NCBI RefSeq assembly: GCF_963678635.1
Contig: NC_087071.1
Location: 24,256,013-24,320,012, forward strand
Reading direction: 5' to 3'
DNA: 64,000 nt
Origin: Symsagittifera roscoffensis
Lineage: Eukaryota; Xenacoelomorpha; Acoela; Convolutidae
Positions 25,251 through 34,720 of this stretch are shown piece by piece. The stretch's first letter is position 1. Each line of letters begins with the position of its first letter. The notes beneath the pieces are model-generated. The model was not told the origin of the DNA, searched no databases, and saw nothing but the letters and a program-made list of their open reading frames with translations. Both the position numbers and the translations under genes were made by a program.

Positions 25251-25437
25251 ATCGCTTCTCCGCCTTCTGGCTAAAATCATGTGTGGTATCTGTTCTTGTC
25301 AGCTTAATATCTGGCATGCTGGGCATTGCCTGGCACCAATATTAAAATGATTATGTACTTCCCGATTTTACACCGAAGCTTGCTTCATTTGACTCACAGA
25401 TTGTCCCAGACTTAGACTGCCATTGGGTACAGTCCCC
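25251..25437 (+). pseudogene. U2 snRNA-like copy with GUGGUA variant
   Basis: Full-length, with CTTCTCCGCCTTCTGGCTAAAATC at the 5' stem and GTGGTA at the branch-site element. SL IIa and SL IIb are normal. The Sm-like site is altered (TGATTATGTACTTC), which would be expected to impair Sm-core assembly. SL IV reads CCCAGACTTAGACTGCCATTGGG. Likely a pseudogene. Confidence 0.75.
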
Positions 25438-26687
25438 CAAAAAATTTTGTCCCGCACTATACACTTTACCTTAAAAGCTTGAGGATGTCAGTATGAATAG
25501 TGAAATCGAGCCTGGTGAGTTGGACGAACGGCCATAACTCGCCCAAAAAACTATGAATTCCAAATTTTATTAGTCGTATCGTAAGACCAGGCCAACTCTT
25601 GAGGGACTGAGAAAAGGAACTGATTTTGTAGAACCATTTCAAGGTTATGAGCTTTTGAATTCTCGGTGATGTCAAAAATTATGCCTAATCGAGCGTGGTG
25701 CAAAAAAAGAAAATTTTCAAAATGTTAGTTTTTTTTGTCTAAATTTTGTTTTTTCATAATTGTATCATGAATTTGGGCTCAGGAAAATTCCAATGAGCAC
25801 AAAACGACCTTTGTAGATTATGTGTAGGTGGAGTTATCTTCAGTTGTTAAATTTTGGGGGAGCTGAGTTTCGGCCATTTTGGAAGAAAATCGGCCTAAAA
25901 CTAACTTTTGAGTATGTGCATTTTTTTTCTTGCGTTTTTCAAAATTGGGCTGCCCTCTGATGTCGCAGATTGCATTCAAAGAAAACTTATCAAATATATT
26001 TGAATACTTACCTTTTTAATACTTCTATGAACAACAATTAGGCTAAAAGCAACTATCAGTATCCTTGCTGGTATTCGACCATATGCCACTTACAGTGAAT
26101 GAGCGGCTATCATGCCATAGATGGTCATTCAAGACACCTTGTACACGCTCCGTAGGTTTTGACCAGCCGATTTGGCCGAAAAAATCATTGGGCCAAAAAA
26201 GTTCTGAAATGTCAGTTTTTCAAATTTTGTTTGAAATGCATAATTTGTAACGTGAGCGTGCAAAATTTTACATGGTATAAGAATATATTTTTACTCTCGC
26301 GCGAGTGCGAGTGTTTTAAAAGTAATGTACATAGATACATGCTAGTCAGGATGTAAATGAAAATAGAATTACTCAAATGCTTACGGCAGAACCGCAGTTT
26401 CTGTCTTTGTCCACATCGTTAAGCCCATGTCGTATGTAACGGCAGAAACTCAGATGGTTATAATGTAGTCTACTGTACTCTTACTATAGATTTACTAGCC
26501 AGCAGGGTTGTTTGTTAGGGCACAGTGTCATTAGGGCTACCTCTTTTCAATTTCCACCTTGACCTTTTATAGGTTGGTCCGGGAGCAGATCTCAACACAG
26601 TCGGATAAATTTAAATTTTTATGATGCGAGCTGTTTTTTCATTGTTTTTGTTCAAGGCATGTACAAAAATAAGGAAATGGCTTATTT

Positions 26688-26889
26688 ATCACTTCTCAGC
26701 CTTTTGGCTAAGATCATGTGTCGTCTTATCAGCTTAATATCTGTTCTTGTCAGCTTAATATCTGGCATGCTGGGCATTGCCTGGCACCAATATGAAACTG
26801 ATTTTATACTTCCCGAGTTTACACCGAAGCTTGCTTCAATTGACTCACAGATTGTCCCGGTCTTTCACTAGAATCGGATACATTCCACC
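26688..26889 (+). pseudogene. U2 snRNA-like copy with internal duplication
   Basis: The 5' end is ATCACTTCTCAGCC. A segment of about 20 nt resembling SL IIa (TTATCAGCTTAATATCTG) has been inserted before the normal SL IIa, which destroys the GTAGTA element (GTGTCGTCTT). SL IIb is normal, the Sm-like region reads TGATTTTATACTTC, and SL III retains GAAGCTTGCTTC. The insertion makes it about 202 nt long and almost certainly non-functional. Confidence 0.78.
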
Positions 26890-27173
26890 TAAAAATTCTG
26901 GACCCGCACTATGCAAACTACCTTATAAGCTTGAAGATGTCAGTATCAAGAGTCAAATCGAGCCTGGTGAATTGCGCGAACGCCCATAAATTGCCGAAAA
27001 AACTTAAAACTTCCAAATTTTTTTATTTGTATCGTAAGACCAGAGTCAAATCTTGGGGAACTGAGAAAATGAATCAATTTTGTTGAATCAAGTCAAAGTA
27101 ATGAGCTTTTGAATGCTCAGTGATGCCAAAAATCGATCTTGATGCAAAAAACTAAATTTAGAAAATTCACTTT

Positions 27174-27284
27174 ATTATCAAAATATGGTATGGGAAGACC
27201 TGAGACATCCATAAACGTGCGTTTCGGGCCCTGAAACGCACGTTTATGCATGTCTCAGGTCTCCCCCCACCATATTTTGATAAT
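27174..27284. repeat. Foldback (inverted repeat) abutting the assembly gap
   Basis: A 111-bp near-perfect palindrome. The left arm starts ATTATCAAAATATGG and contains GACCTGAGACAT and AAACGTGCGTTTC. The centre is GGGCCC at about 27226-27231, and the right arm mirrors it to CCATATTTTGATAAT. The arms are about 55 bp with a few mismatches. The structure could be a MITE-like foldback or an assembly-breaking cruciform. Confidence 0.9.
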
Positions 27285-27484
27285 NNNNNNNNNNNNNNNN
27301 NNNNNNNNNNNNNNNNNNNNNNNNNNNNNNNNNNNNNNNNNNNNNNNNNNNNNNNNNNNNNNNNNNNNNNNNNNNNNNNNNNNNNNNNNNNNNNNNNNNN
27401 NNNNNNNNNNNNNNNNNNNNNNNNNNNNNNNNNNNNNNNNNNNNNNNNNNNNNNNNNNNNNNNNNNNNNNNNNNNNNNNNNNNN
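27285..27484. other. Assembly gap (200 N)
   Basis: Exactly 200 unknown bases, probably an arbitrary gap length. The right flank (27485-27520) repeats the centre of the left foldback (ACATGCGTTTCAGGGCC, then TGAAACGCACGT), so at least one more foldback copy lies in the gap. Open frames crossing it are not meaningful. Confidence 0.98.
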
Positions 27485-27520
27485 TGCATAAACATGCGTT
27501 TCAGGGCCTGAAACGCACGT

Positions 27521-28340
27521 CACTACGTTCTTGACTCTCAAGAGTAGAAAAAATGAGGTCAATACAAACGAGGATATTTTTGTTTGCTCAATGAGGCTCA
27601 ACTCGACAGGCAATACTGCCTGTTTGATTGCTCTCAAGTGGCAGAAAAATGCAAAGGTATAGCCAAATGGACGATGGAATTTTGTGCTGTCACTGGAAAA
27701 AAATATATTATCATTCTGATTATTACTTTCTGATGTTCTTCTTATCACTTATTTTACAAAAAATACTTGTTAAAATGCATGAAGTCGATAAATATACAAA
27801 ATGCTGAGTGCAAATCTACAAACATAGGTAGCAAATAGTTTTAGAAACGAGCCCAATAGAGAACTAGATGAATGGGTTATATTTTAATGCGCTGGGAAAT
27901 CCCCTTTCGAGACTAGAGGTCACTCATGTTTTTTCGCGCCGTTTCCACTTACTTACTTGAAGAGCGTACTTTGCCTTATTTCTGGCAAAAAATTTGAAGT
28001 CATTTTGAAGTTTGAAAATCAACTTGGCGTGAAAACAAATTAAAAAAGGGTCATGACTTAAAAGTGTCTCTACTATTCATTGACGCTTAATCAAATGATA
28101 GTTTGTTTGAAATAGCTGCTTTGAATACTGCTAGAATTCAAAAGTGATGAATTAGAAGCTCATTGATACGTGATCATCATGCAATTTTAAATTAGCTCAA
28201 CTCTTTTTCGATAATATAATTTATACATAGAGGCGAATTTGTGCTTCGCAAACACTAGCGAGAACACAAAAATCATCTTTTAGAGTTCTAAAACGTGCAA
28301 TAGGAAAACGTACAAATAAGCCTAGAATTAGTTAAAACTC
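27521..28340. other. Intergenic sequence without a supported gene
   Basis: No coding sequence recognised. It holds a copy of a dispersed repeat (27885-27960: CGCTGGGAAATCC ... CGCGCCGTTTCCACTT) whose relatives occur at 31975-32110 and 62265-62350. It also holds a short hairpin-like motif (AGAGGCGAATTTGTGCTTCGCA, 28229-28250) repeated at 29366 and 62961. Confidence 0.6.
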
Positions 28341-28344
28341 GGTG

Positions 28345-28414
28345 ACCTCACCAACTTAACGTACAACCTAGAAATTACGAGTCTCAAGTATTTACCACTC
28401 AGCCACGGACGCTT
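28345..28414 (-). repeat. tRNA-derived SINE-like fragment
   Basis: On the minus strand, GTCCGTGGCTGAGTGGTAAA contains a perfect Pol III A box (TGGCTGAGTGGT), followed by an anticodon-arm-like GAGACTCGTAATTTC and a degraded T-arm region. The acceptor stem does not pair well and the B box is poor, so this is a tRNA-derived repeat and not a functional tRNA gene. Confidence 0.5.
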
Positions 28415-29365
28415 AGTCCTTCACAAACACTAGCCACAAATAAAGCCGAGAACAGATGCTATGAAATTTCTAATTCTATAGATCGTGATTATAGTAAAAG
28501 GCCCAAAGTGAACACTTTTAATGAGCACTTTTATTTGCAAGTTTGATTGGAAAAAGAAGGTTCGTACTAAAAGACTAACTTCTCGCTAGCGTAAAAACTG
28601 GCTACACATCTGAGCATACACTTTAGTCCGTGATTACCAGGAGATGGTTTGAACGTAAGTAACATAACAGCACCTCAAAACAAAATAAATAGATTGATTC
28701 AAACCCATTTGACGTGTTGTGTTGTAAAATTTCAAGCTATAATTTATTGCAATACATTGGCAGTTAGTTTGCTCATCATTACGTTTTAATTTTGGTAGAT
28801 TAAAATACATACAATGCATGCAACAAATACCAGGCGAGATTCAGAGGAGAGAACTTAAGAAAAATTTGGGTTGTCGGCTATTCCGAATGAAAGATATGCC
28901 TACGATGACGCCCACGAATGAGCCGAATAACTCGAAACAACAACGACAGACACACGACCGCGATAGCAACCGCAATAAAATTTAAAATTGCTAACCAACT
29001 TTTTGAATTACACTTGAATCTTAGTGAATATCTAAGGAAAAGTTAGAGCACAGGCTTGGCACGTTGTAAAAACTCACAATGAGCCATCTGAACAAGAAAT
29101 AGTTTTGAACCTAATTTCATTTTGTTTAGTTTAAAATTGATTTCATTCTTCAAACTTTCCCATGACATCTTATACCCATAGTCCTGATTTAATTTATTTC
29201 GATCAAACGCACAAAAGTGAAAGAACTAAGCGCATTTTTGGCAACTGTGTTGACTTTAAACAAAATGAATTCAATTTAGTGTGATTTTTATGATAACGAT
29301 TATAATAATTATTGTTACAAATATTAAGATTAAGCTTAAAACTTAGATTATTATAATAACTTTAC
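28415..29365. other. Intergenic sequence without a supported gene
   Basis: AT-rich and without credible coding potential. The segment 28525-28590 (CACTTTTATTTGCAAGTTTG ... GGTTCGTACTAA) matches 59530-59600 and part of 61880-61920, so it is another dispersed repeat. The remainder shows nothing I can name. Confidence 0.5.
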
Positions 29366-29413
29366 AGAGGCGAAGCTGCACTTCGCAAACATGAGCCAGA
29401 AAACGACAAACAT

Positions 29414-29516
29414 GAGCAAAATGAGAAAAAGTATAATTAAACCTCCAAGTAGTAAAACATTTCATATCAAAGTTTTACTACATCGAGGTTTATTTCTACC
29501 TTTTCTCATTTTGCTC
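29414..29516. repeat. Long hairpin, arms of about 45 bp
   Basis: The left arm is 29414-29457 (GAGCAAAATGAGAAAAAG ... AGTAGTAAAAC) and the right arm 29472-29516 (GTTTTACTACATCGAGG ... CTTTTTCTCATTTTGCTC-like), with a loop of about 14 nt. Few mismatches. A transcript would fold into a pre-miRNA-sized hairpin, but it lies directly beside a tRNA-derived SINE and may be part of a foldback transposon. Confidence 0.8.
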
Positions 29517-29517
29517 C

Positions 29518-29590
29518 TGTATTGGACTTGAACCTGTGACCTCGAAATTTGAAGCCTCACGTTCTCGCATCTACGTCACAGTCCATTGAA
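29518..29590 (-). repeat. tRNA-derived SINE fragment
   Basis: On the minus strand TGGACTGTGACGTAGATGCG precedes an anticodon-arm-like stretch and a B box GGTTCAAGTCC. The same family is found at 46922-46995 (GGATCTGTAGCGTAGACGC ... GGTTCGAACC), including the flanking CAATGGAC/TAATGGATC. Shared non-tRNA flanks in two copies point to a SINE family rather than tRNA genes. Confidence 0.6.
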
Positions 29591-29780
29591 ACTTTCCTTA
29601 AGCTAGCAAAAAAATGAAGAATGACAGATGGTAAAAAATTGTCAATGCTTTGCAGCAAATGCCACTTCAACCAGTAGCCTGAGAATGTGACGTCTTTTTC
29701 TCTGTGCTACTGCCGAGCAGCAAACACTAGCGACCAATAAAGCAGAGAGAAGTTTAAAATTTCTTATGCAGCAGATCCTG

Positions 29781-29925
29781 CATTACAGCAGTGTTCCATT
29801 ATCATTACTTGCCAGTTGGATTGGTAAAAAGTTGAAAAAATAGAGTCATACTATTCGCAAACGCTTGCTAGTTGGCTTATGTAATCATGATTAGTAGTAT
29901 GATCATTATTATCTGTATTATTAAC
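29781..29925 (+). repeat. 145-bp direct repeat, left copy, flanking the RT fragment
   Basis: Begins CATTACAGCAGTGTTCCATT and ends ATCTGTATTATTAAC. It is nearly identical to 30592-30736. The two copies bracket the RT fragment exactly. Confidence 0.9.
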
Positions 29926-30594
29926 AGTGATACAATTTTATCGAGGACGGTTCGTAGATTTCTTAATTTACCGACTGCGTTTCCGTCCTCTGCGTACCAT
30001 TTCTGGGTTACATCGTCTACTGATAAGAGTTTTATGAGGGGTATTATGGCTAGACCGTACATGGCCATAGCTAGTGGATCCCCCTGGGTTGTCCCTTCTT
30101 GAGAGTAGATTGTTTTTTTTGTTAACGAATAGTTTAGATGGATTGGAGTAGGAGTTCTTAATCGCTGTTAAAAGGGAAGGGCAGGTGTTCTCGATGATTT
30201 TTAATGCCAGCTTTCGGTTCAGCGAGTTGAAAGCGTTTTCGGCATCTATCAGTAAAATAGCATCGGCGGAATTTTTGCTGTATTGATCTCTTAGCGTGTG
30301 GATCGCATATTCAATGCCACATTTTCGTCCTAGGCAGAGTTGGTAGTTTGAACCGAGCGACATGAGTTCGTTTTTCAGGCATTTAGTTATTGTTCGCCCT
30401 ATTATCCTACGCATAACTTCTCCTATGCCTATGGGTCTTACCCCTGGATTCTTATCTAAGGGTATTAATCTGCATGCTTTATATGGTTCCATTAGTTCTG
30501 GATTTAGCTCTTCTGTGGCCAATTTTTTGGCAATTTTAGCAATTGTTTTTGAAATTTCAACTGATTGTTGCCCGAAGTATGTTAGAATACGCAT
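29877..30594 (-). pseudogene. Reverse transcriptase fragment of a LINE-like element
   Basis: The minus-strand frame 30594-29968 reads RLIPLDKNPGVRPIGIGEV, then a motif A region AILLIDAENAFNSLNRK. After a frameshift near 30100 the frame continues in 30108-29877 with motif B QEGTTQGDPLAM and a motif C equivalent WYAEDGNAVGKL. The YADD box therefore reads YAED (29985-29996). Proteins with IPLDKNPGVRPIGIGEV are common in retroelements of marine invertebrates and usually carry a C-terminal nuclease-like domain, which is missing. The fragment is truncated at both ends and inactive. Confidence 0.85.
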
Positions 30595-30736
30595 TACAGC
30601 AGTGTTCCATTAGCATTACTTGCCAGTTAGATTGGTAAAAAGTAGAAAAAATATAGTCATACTATTCGCAAACGCTTGCTAGCTGGCTTATGTAATCATG
30701 ATTAGTAGTATGATCATTATTATCTGTATTATTAAC
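30592..30736 (+). repeat. 145-bp direct repeat, right copy, flanking the RT fragment
   Basis: Starts at the RT fragment's last codon (ATG side) with CATTACAGCAGTGTTCCATT and ends ATTATTAAC. It differs from the left copy at only a few positions. It is either an unusually long target-site duplication or a segmental duplication into which RT sequence was captured. Confidence 0.9.
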
Positions 30737-30892
30737 AATCATATTATGAGTATTATTGTGAATTAGGGTCCGAAGTTTCCATATTGTGAAACTTCCATAT
30801 TAATTCTGGTACGCATCAATTATTGTTTTAAGTTTTCAACTTTGTTCGTTTGATCTGGATAATTTGAATCAGCTATCTCATTCGATGGTGTG

Positions 30893-31030
30893 TCACGGGG
30901 CCGGGTTGGGTTGGGGCTGATCACCATTTACAAGGCCGGCAAAGTTCCTTCCCAGCATTTCTGTTTCTAATTCGTTACATCCTTTATTATTTAATGCAAT
31001 CACTCTTTCTGGTTCATTGAAAGACTTTTG
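30893..31030 (-). CDS. Candidate terminal exon of an unidentified gene
   Basis: On the minus strand, a good 3' splice site (GCTAAC branch-like sequence, then ATACTTTCAG) is followed by a 46-codon open stretch ending in TGA at 30893-30895. It reads QKSFNEPERVIALNNKGCNE and later EMLGRNFAGLVNGDQPQ, ending in a proline-rich tail. It has no ATG of its own, composition is less biased than the neighbouring repeats, and GC rises at the end. I do not recognise the family. It lies downstream of the V-ATPase stop codon on the same strand, so it could be part of that gene's 3' UTR, an exon of another gene or transposon debris. Confidence 0.3.
   Translation of the reverse strand, partial: QKSFNEPERVIALNNKGCNELETEMLGRNFAGLVNGDQPQPNPAP
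30983..30988 (-). promoter_or_regulatory. Possible polyadenylation signal for the V-ATPase gene
   Basis: AATAAA on the minus strand about 470 bp past the V-ATPase B stop codon. It is a plausible 3' end signal, but AT-rich sequence makes chance hits common and it also falls within the orphan open frame. Confidence 0.2.
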
Positions 31031-31459
31031 CTGAAAGTATTTCGGATATTGTTAGCTTACTGCTTCAAAAAAAATAACAAGTTTTAACCTCCCAAACGAC
31101 ATGGGTTTCATTCATTTTGACGAATTTGTCTATTTAATGCCTTAACAGATCTAATTAGTTTGAGATTCAGAGAATGCGGCTGCGTGGGTACAAACTATCT
31201 GATTTTCATCAATCATGGGTATTAATTTAGTTGGGGCTACGAGGTGGTTTATGGATGGCGTATGAGAAGTTAAGCTGAGGAGCAGAGAGAAATAACTCAA
31301 AACAAGTTGATCAAGTTCTTTTTCTTTTTAATCTCCTCCTTTCGGCAGTTGGGTGTTCTGTTCAGGTCTGCAACCTTTGCTTCTTTCTTCTTTGACGACG
31401 TTGATCTTTCATTTCATCCTGTCCATGTGTTGTTGTTCCTTTTTGAATCTCTCTTCTCT

Positions 31460-31590
31460 TCACTTGCTCCGCTGGTAGTACTGGTCCAGGATCTTCTGAC
31501 TGATTCGCTTGAGCAGATGAGGTCCAAATGTCCTTAACAGCGACCACGCTATCTCCAGACTCTCCTGGATCGTCCTGTTCTCATACGCTC
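31460..31590 (-). CDS. ATP6V1B: V-type ATPase subunit B, last exon (C-terminus)
   Basis: After the acceptor TTGTAG at 31591-31596 the exon begins with GA, completing the Gly codon split with the preceding exon (phase 1). It encodes GAYENRTIQESLEIAWSLL, then KRISQKILDQYYQRSK and TGA at 31460-31462. This is the helical C-terminal domain of subunit B, a non-catalytic nucleotide-binding subunit of the cytosolic V1 sector that drives proton pumping into endomembrane compartments. The segment RTFGPHLLKRI is unusual: most homologues have an IFPxELL-type sequence there. The protein ends shortly after, near the family's usual C-terminus. There is no frameshift. Confidence 0.96.
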
Positions 31591-32693
31591 CTACAACACA
31601 GCAAATCACACAGTCAAACACCAATTAAAACAGGTGCAAAACAAAATCAACAAAACTAACAAGTCCGCCTGTCGGTCATCGCAATGTTAATATTACAATT
31701 ACTCAACACTTTTCCATATACCTCCAATCACGGCATATCGCATTTCCAAACGCATTTCATATCGCAAGCGTCCAAAAAGTATCAGCGTGTTAATAAAATT
31801 ATAGCCAACAAACAGTTGGAAAAGAGCCTACGAACGCAAAAAAAAAACACTGAATAGTGAATTAAAACTCAGCTTCCGAATCTCAAAGAAAAAAAATTTC
31901 CTTTAAGCCCTTTGAATTTCAAGAAAAAATTAGGATTGACACTTTTTTGCTAAAATTAACTGAACTTGAAAAAACTGGATAGTTATTTCGCTGGTTAATC
32001 TGAAAATTAAATATTAAATTCCACTTTTGAAACTAGAATTCGATCACATTTTTGTGACCTTTGCATTTTCGCTGTTCGATAGTGCAGTTTGCCTTACTTT
32101 CAACAAAAGGCAATGAGCTAACCAAAAAATCATATGTGAAACGGCGAAAAATTAAATTCGAGCCTGATTAATTTTTATGATTTCTACTGAAAAACGATCA
32201 GGACCTATATGAGAGTGTGAACTATGTTGATGGACTAGATAAAAGGCAGCCAGATTGACGAAGACCATTCGCACTCCCACTCCCAAGTGCTGCTCCACTG
32301 AGATATAAAAGATGCGGAGCTGATGAGAGTCAAATAGAACATGAACGCATTTATGTGGTCGGTTGTGTTGGCGTCGGTTTATCCCAAGATGTAGATTTGG
32401 CCCAAAGCTTACTACTCATATCTTGCAAAAGCAATAACTCCTCATCCCCTCCGTGCGCGGACAGGCAATTGAAATGATTTAAACAATACTGGGCAGCAAA
32501 GTACCTGTTCAGCCGTGAGTTGATAATTGTTATCTCGCCAACCAAACAACGCGCGTGAACATGATTGAGGAGGGAAGAGAAAGGAGCTCAAACCACCCGC
32601 AGACTCAGAGGCGACCCTCAAAATGGCCGCAGCTCCGGCACTGTAACCTTAAGACAAGGATACATATTTTTAGTGGGTGTGGTATGATATTAC
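31591..32693 (-). other. Intron of V-ATPase B (1.1 kb)
   Basis: Starts with GTAATA and ends TTGTAG on the minus strand, phase 1. It contains a dispersed repeat copy at 31975-32110 (TTTCGCTGG ... GTTCGATAGTGCAGTTTGCC). No other gene seen; short open frames here lack similarity. Confidence 0.9.
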
Positions 32694-32838
32694 CTTGAGA
32701 GATAAATTTGGCCTCGAACTTGTCAAGGAACTCGAGGTAGAGTTTGTCGTCTGAGGAGAGTGCTTCCTCCCCAACCACCGCCTTCATCGCCTGCACGTCC
32801 TTCCCAATCGCGTAGTTCGCATACAGCTGGTTCGACAC
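32694..32838 (-). CDS. ATP6V1B: V-type ATPase subunit B, fourth visible exon
   Basis: The exon lies between acceptor GTGTTAG and donor AAG|GTAATA. It encodes [20 protein letters not shown], then [20 protein letters not shown] and FEAKFISQ, plus the first base of a Gly codon. These residues are strongly conserved in V-ATPase [18 protein letters not shown] is closer in pattern to fungal, plant and protist proteins than to vertebrate ones, although such a short stretch does not fix taxonomy. Codons are GC-rich against AT-rich surroundings, which fits selection on a real gene. Confidence 0.97.
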
Positions 32839-33567
32839 CTAACACATTCATCAACATACATCACATCAATCTCACTACATGTTTATTTTCGAGCGCAAAA
32901 AGGTGGGAAACCTCAACAGTATAACGAAAAGACTACTTTTTAAATTAGTTTAATAATTCTTTGAGATTCGAGACAAGTTTGTAATCTGTTAAATAAAGTA
33001 ACAGGAAAACACAAAAAACCAAACAAAAAAGTGCTCTTAAAATTGATGGAGAAACTATTTCAGAATATGAGCAGCTTGTACTTTTGCAACAATAGGATCA
33101 AAGCTTGTACGAAGTATCGAGAAAGCAGTATCGAGAGTGTTGGTCAATCAAAGTACTCGTTCAGCTGCTCCTTTCGTGAAATCTTAGAACCAATCAAAAG
33201 TTTTTGCTGAAATAATGGGCAATTATTTCTAAAGCCTCAATTCGCCTAAAAGCCCTACTGATATATGCGGTGACATGAACGTCAACATTTTGTGCGGAAA
33301 ACATTCTCTAAATGGTTCTGAAATCAGCGGTACGGACCCAACTAGAATAACGGATCGTTCAAAAACTTGCTTAGATCATTTTGATGCCCGAACCATTCCT
33401 CATTACAGGTACTTGAGCATTAGAATTTCAATGGAAATATAATATAAAATTTACAAAAAAGCAGAGATTTAGAGATGTCGCATTTCTTGATCATGTAGCA
33501 AAAGTTAAGCTGTACGAAGACACTCTACGAGAAAAGCGAACTGAAGTGCAGATGACTCATTGCACAT
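32839..33567 (-). other. Start of a 15.3-kb intron; unique-looking stretch
   Basis: The 3' end of the intron between the exons at 48138 and 32838. No gene or named repeat recognised. It runs directly into the tandem triplication at 33568. Confidence 0.7.
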
Positions 33568-34189
33568 GTTCATGTTTTTTGAAAGTCACGGAAAGCTTCT
33601 TTCCTATAAAATATTACACAATAGCGTATGCAGTGAAAAACTAAAATGTTTAACAACAAATATACAAATAAGAATTCATTGCGAAACAATTCATTGCACA
33701 TCAAAAATCGGTTGAAACAAAATGTATTAAAAACTTGCAACGTTCAGAAAAAAAAGTGCAAAAGATAAAATTGTCGAAGAAACATTACTACAACTCCTAG
33801 TTCCTTTGTTGTTTTGGGGACTCTGTCAAAAACCTTAAAAACTATTAGTTGAAATGAGTGGAAAAGGTAATAATAATAATTATCTAGAGCACAAATCAAG
33901 TGTGCATTCCAGTCCTAATTCTTCATCTAGCGATACTGCTAAAAATGGTTTAGAAGATCAAAACACGGTGGAATTCCGCCCACCAGTTATTCTGAATCAT
34001 ACAAATTGTTCTATTTTTGGCCAAAAGCAATCAATGATAGAAGTAGATGGTGTTTTTTTTTCGAGTTAAGCAATTAACTTATCATCGGTAGCGGTGAAAC
34101 ACAGAACAATCCTTTTCAAAACATAAAACAGTTCATCTTTAAACTATTCATATCAAGCAATCAATGAAACCAAGTTCTCCGGAGATGTC

Positions 34190-34720
34190 ACGAGGGAAAA
34201 CCGAGTTTTTCCACGAGTTCTCTCAAAATCTAAAGTAACGCCACTTCGTAAAGAAGGCTCGAAAGTCGAAGCGGATAATTACAAAACAATTTCTCTTCTA
34301 ATTGTATGGGATAAAATATACGAAAGAGTTTTTTATCGGGTGAAAATTCGTTTTTGCAAGAAACATCACACACTATACGCAATGGCTGAGCTAAATGAAG
34401 AAGTCAGATCTAGTAGCAAATATGAACTAATAAATTTATTCCTTGATTTAGCCAAACACTTGACCACGAGGTGCATTTGAAGCTGCATTAGCAATACTTT
34501 AAAATATACTTGATTGCTTTAGATGCTACCTGTCGAACCAATTGATTAGTGTCGAACTAGCTGATGCTACAAGGCTTAACATTGAGTGTGGTGTACCGCA
34601 GGGATCTATCAGATGACCTTCTTTTGTTTTTAATCTACACAAAAAATCTGCCTCGGAGCTGTCAGAGTACATAAATTTATCTGTTTTCTGATGACACAAA
34701 CGTAACTGGAATTGGTTGAT
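34190..34720 (+). pseudogene. Degenerate LINE reverse transcriptase (copy 1)
   Basis: Readable RT motifs interrupted by stops and shifts: VTPLRKEGSKVEADNYKTIS (motif 1/2 region, usually NYRPIS), GVPQGSI at 34590-34610 (motif B), then LFSDDTNVTGIG at about 34681-34716 (motif C, FADD changed to FSDD). The pattern fits a CR1/L2/Jockey-type RT. Matching remnants lie at about 36830-37360 and 39490-40030 in copies 2 and 3. Confidence 0.75.

Larger units (their letters stand above)
21640..27165 (+). repeat. Right U2 snRNA tandem array (unit about 1.437 kb)
   Basis: U2-like copies at 22378, 23815, 25251 and 26688 are spaced 1437, 1436 and 1437 bp. All blocks of the left array are present. In the 23815 and 25251 units the region just before U2 holds a rearranged AAACGGCTCGCATCATAAAAATT stretch, the reverse complement of the TTTTTATGATGCGAGC block, so a small inversion was copied between units. 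The array ends near 27165 in a diverged spacer followed by a foldback and a gap. Confidence 0.92.

Noticed and set aside
27167-27748. Open frames crossing the N gap
   Set aside because: They consist mostly of unknown residues and palindrome sequence. No protein evidence.
28345-28414. Functional tRNA gene
   Set aside because: A perfect A box is present, but the acceptor and T stems do not pair and the B box is degraded.
31362-31547. 61-codon minus-strand frame overlapping the last V-ATPase exon
   Set aside because: It is a shifted reading of the exon and 3' UTR; the V-ATPase frame ends with the expected family C-terminus.
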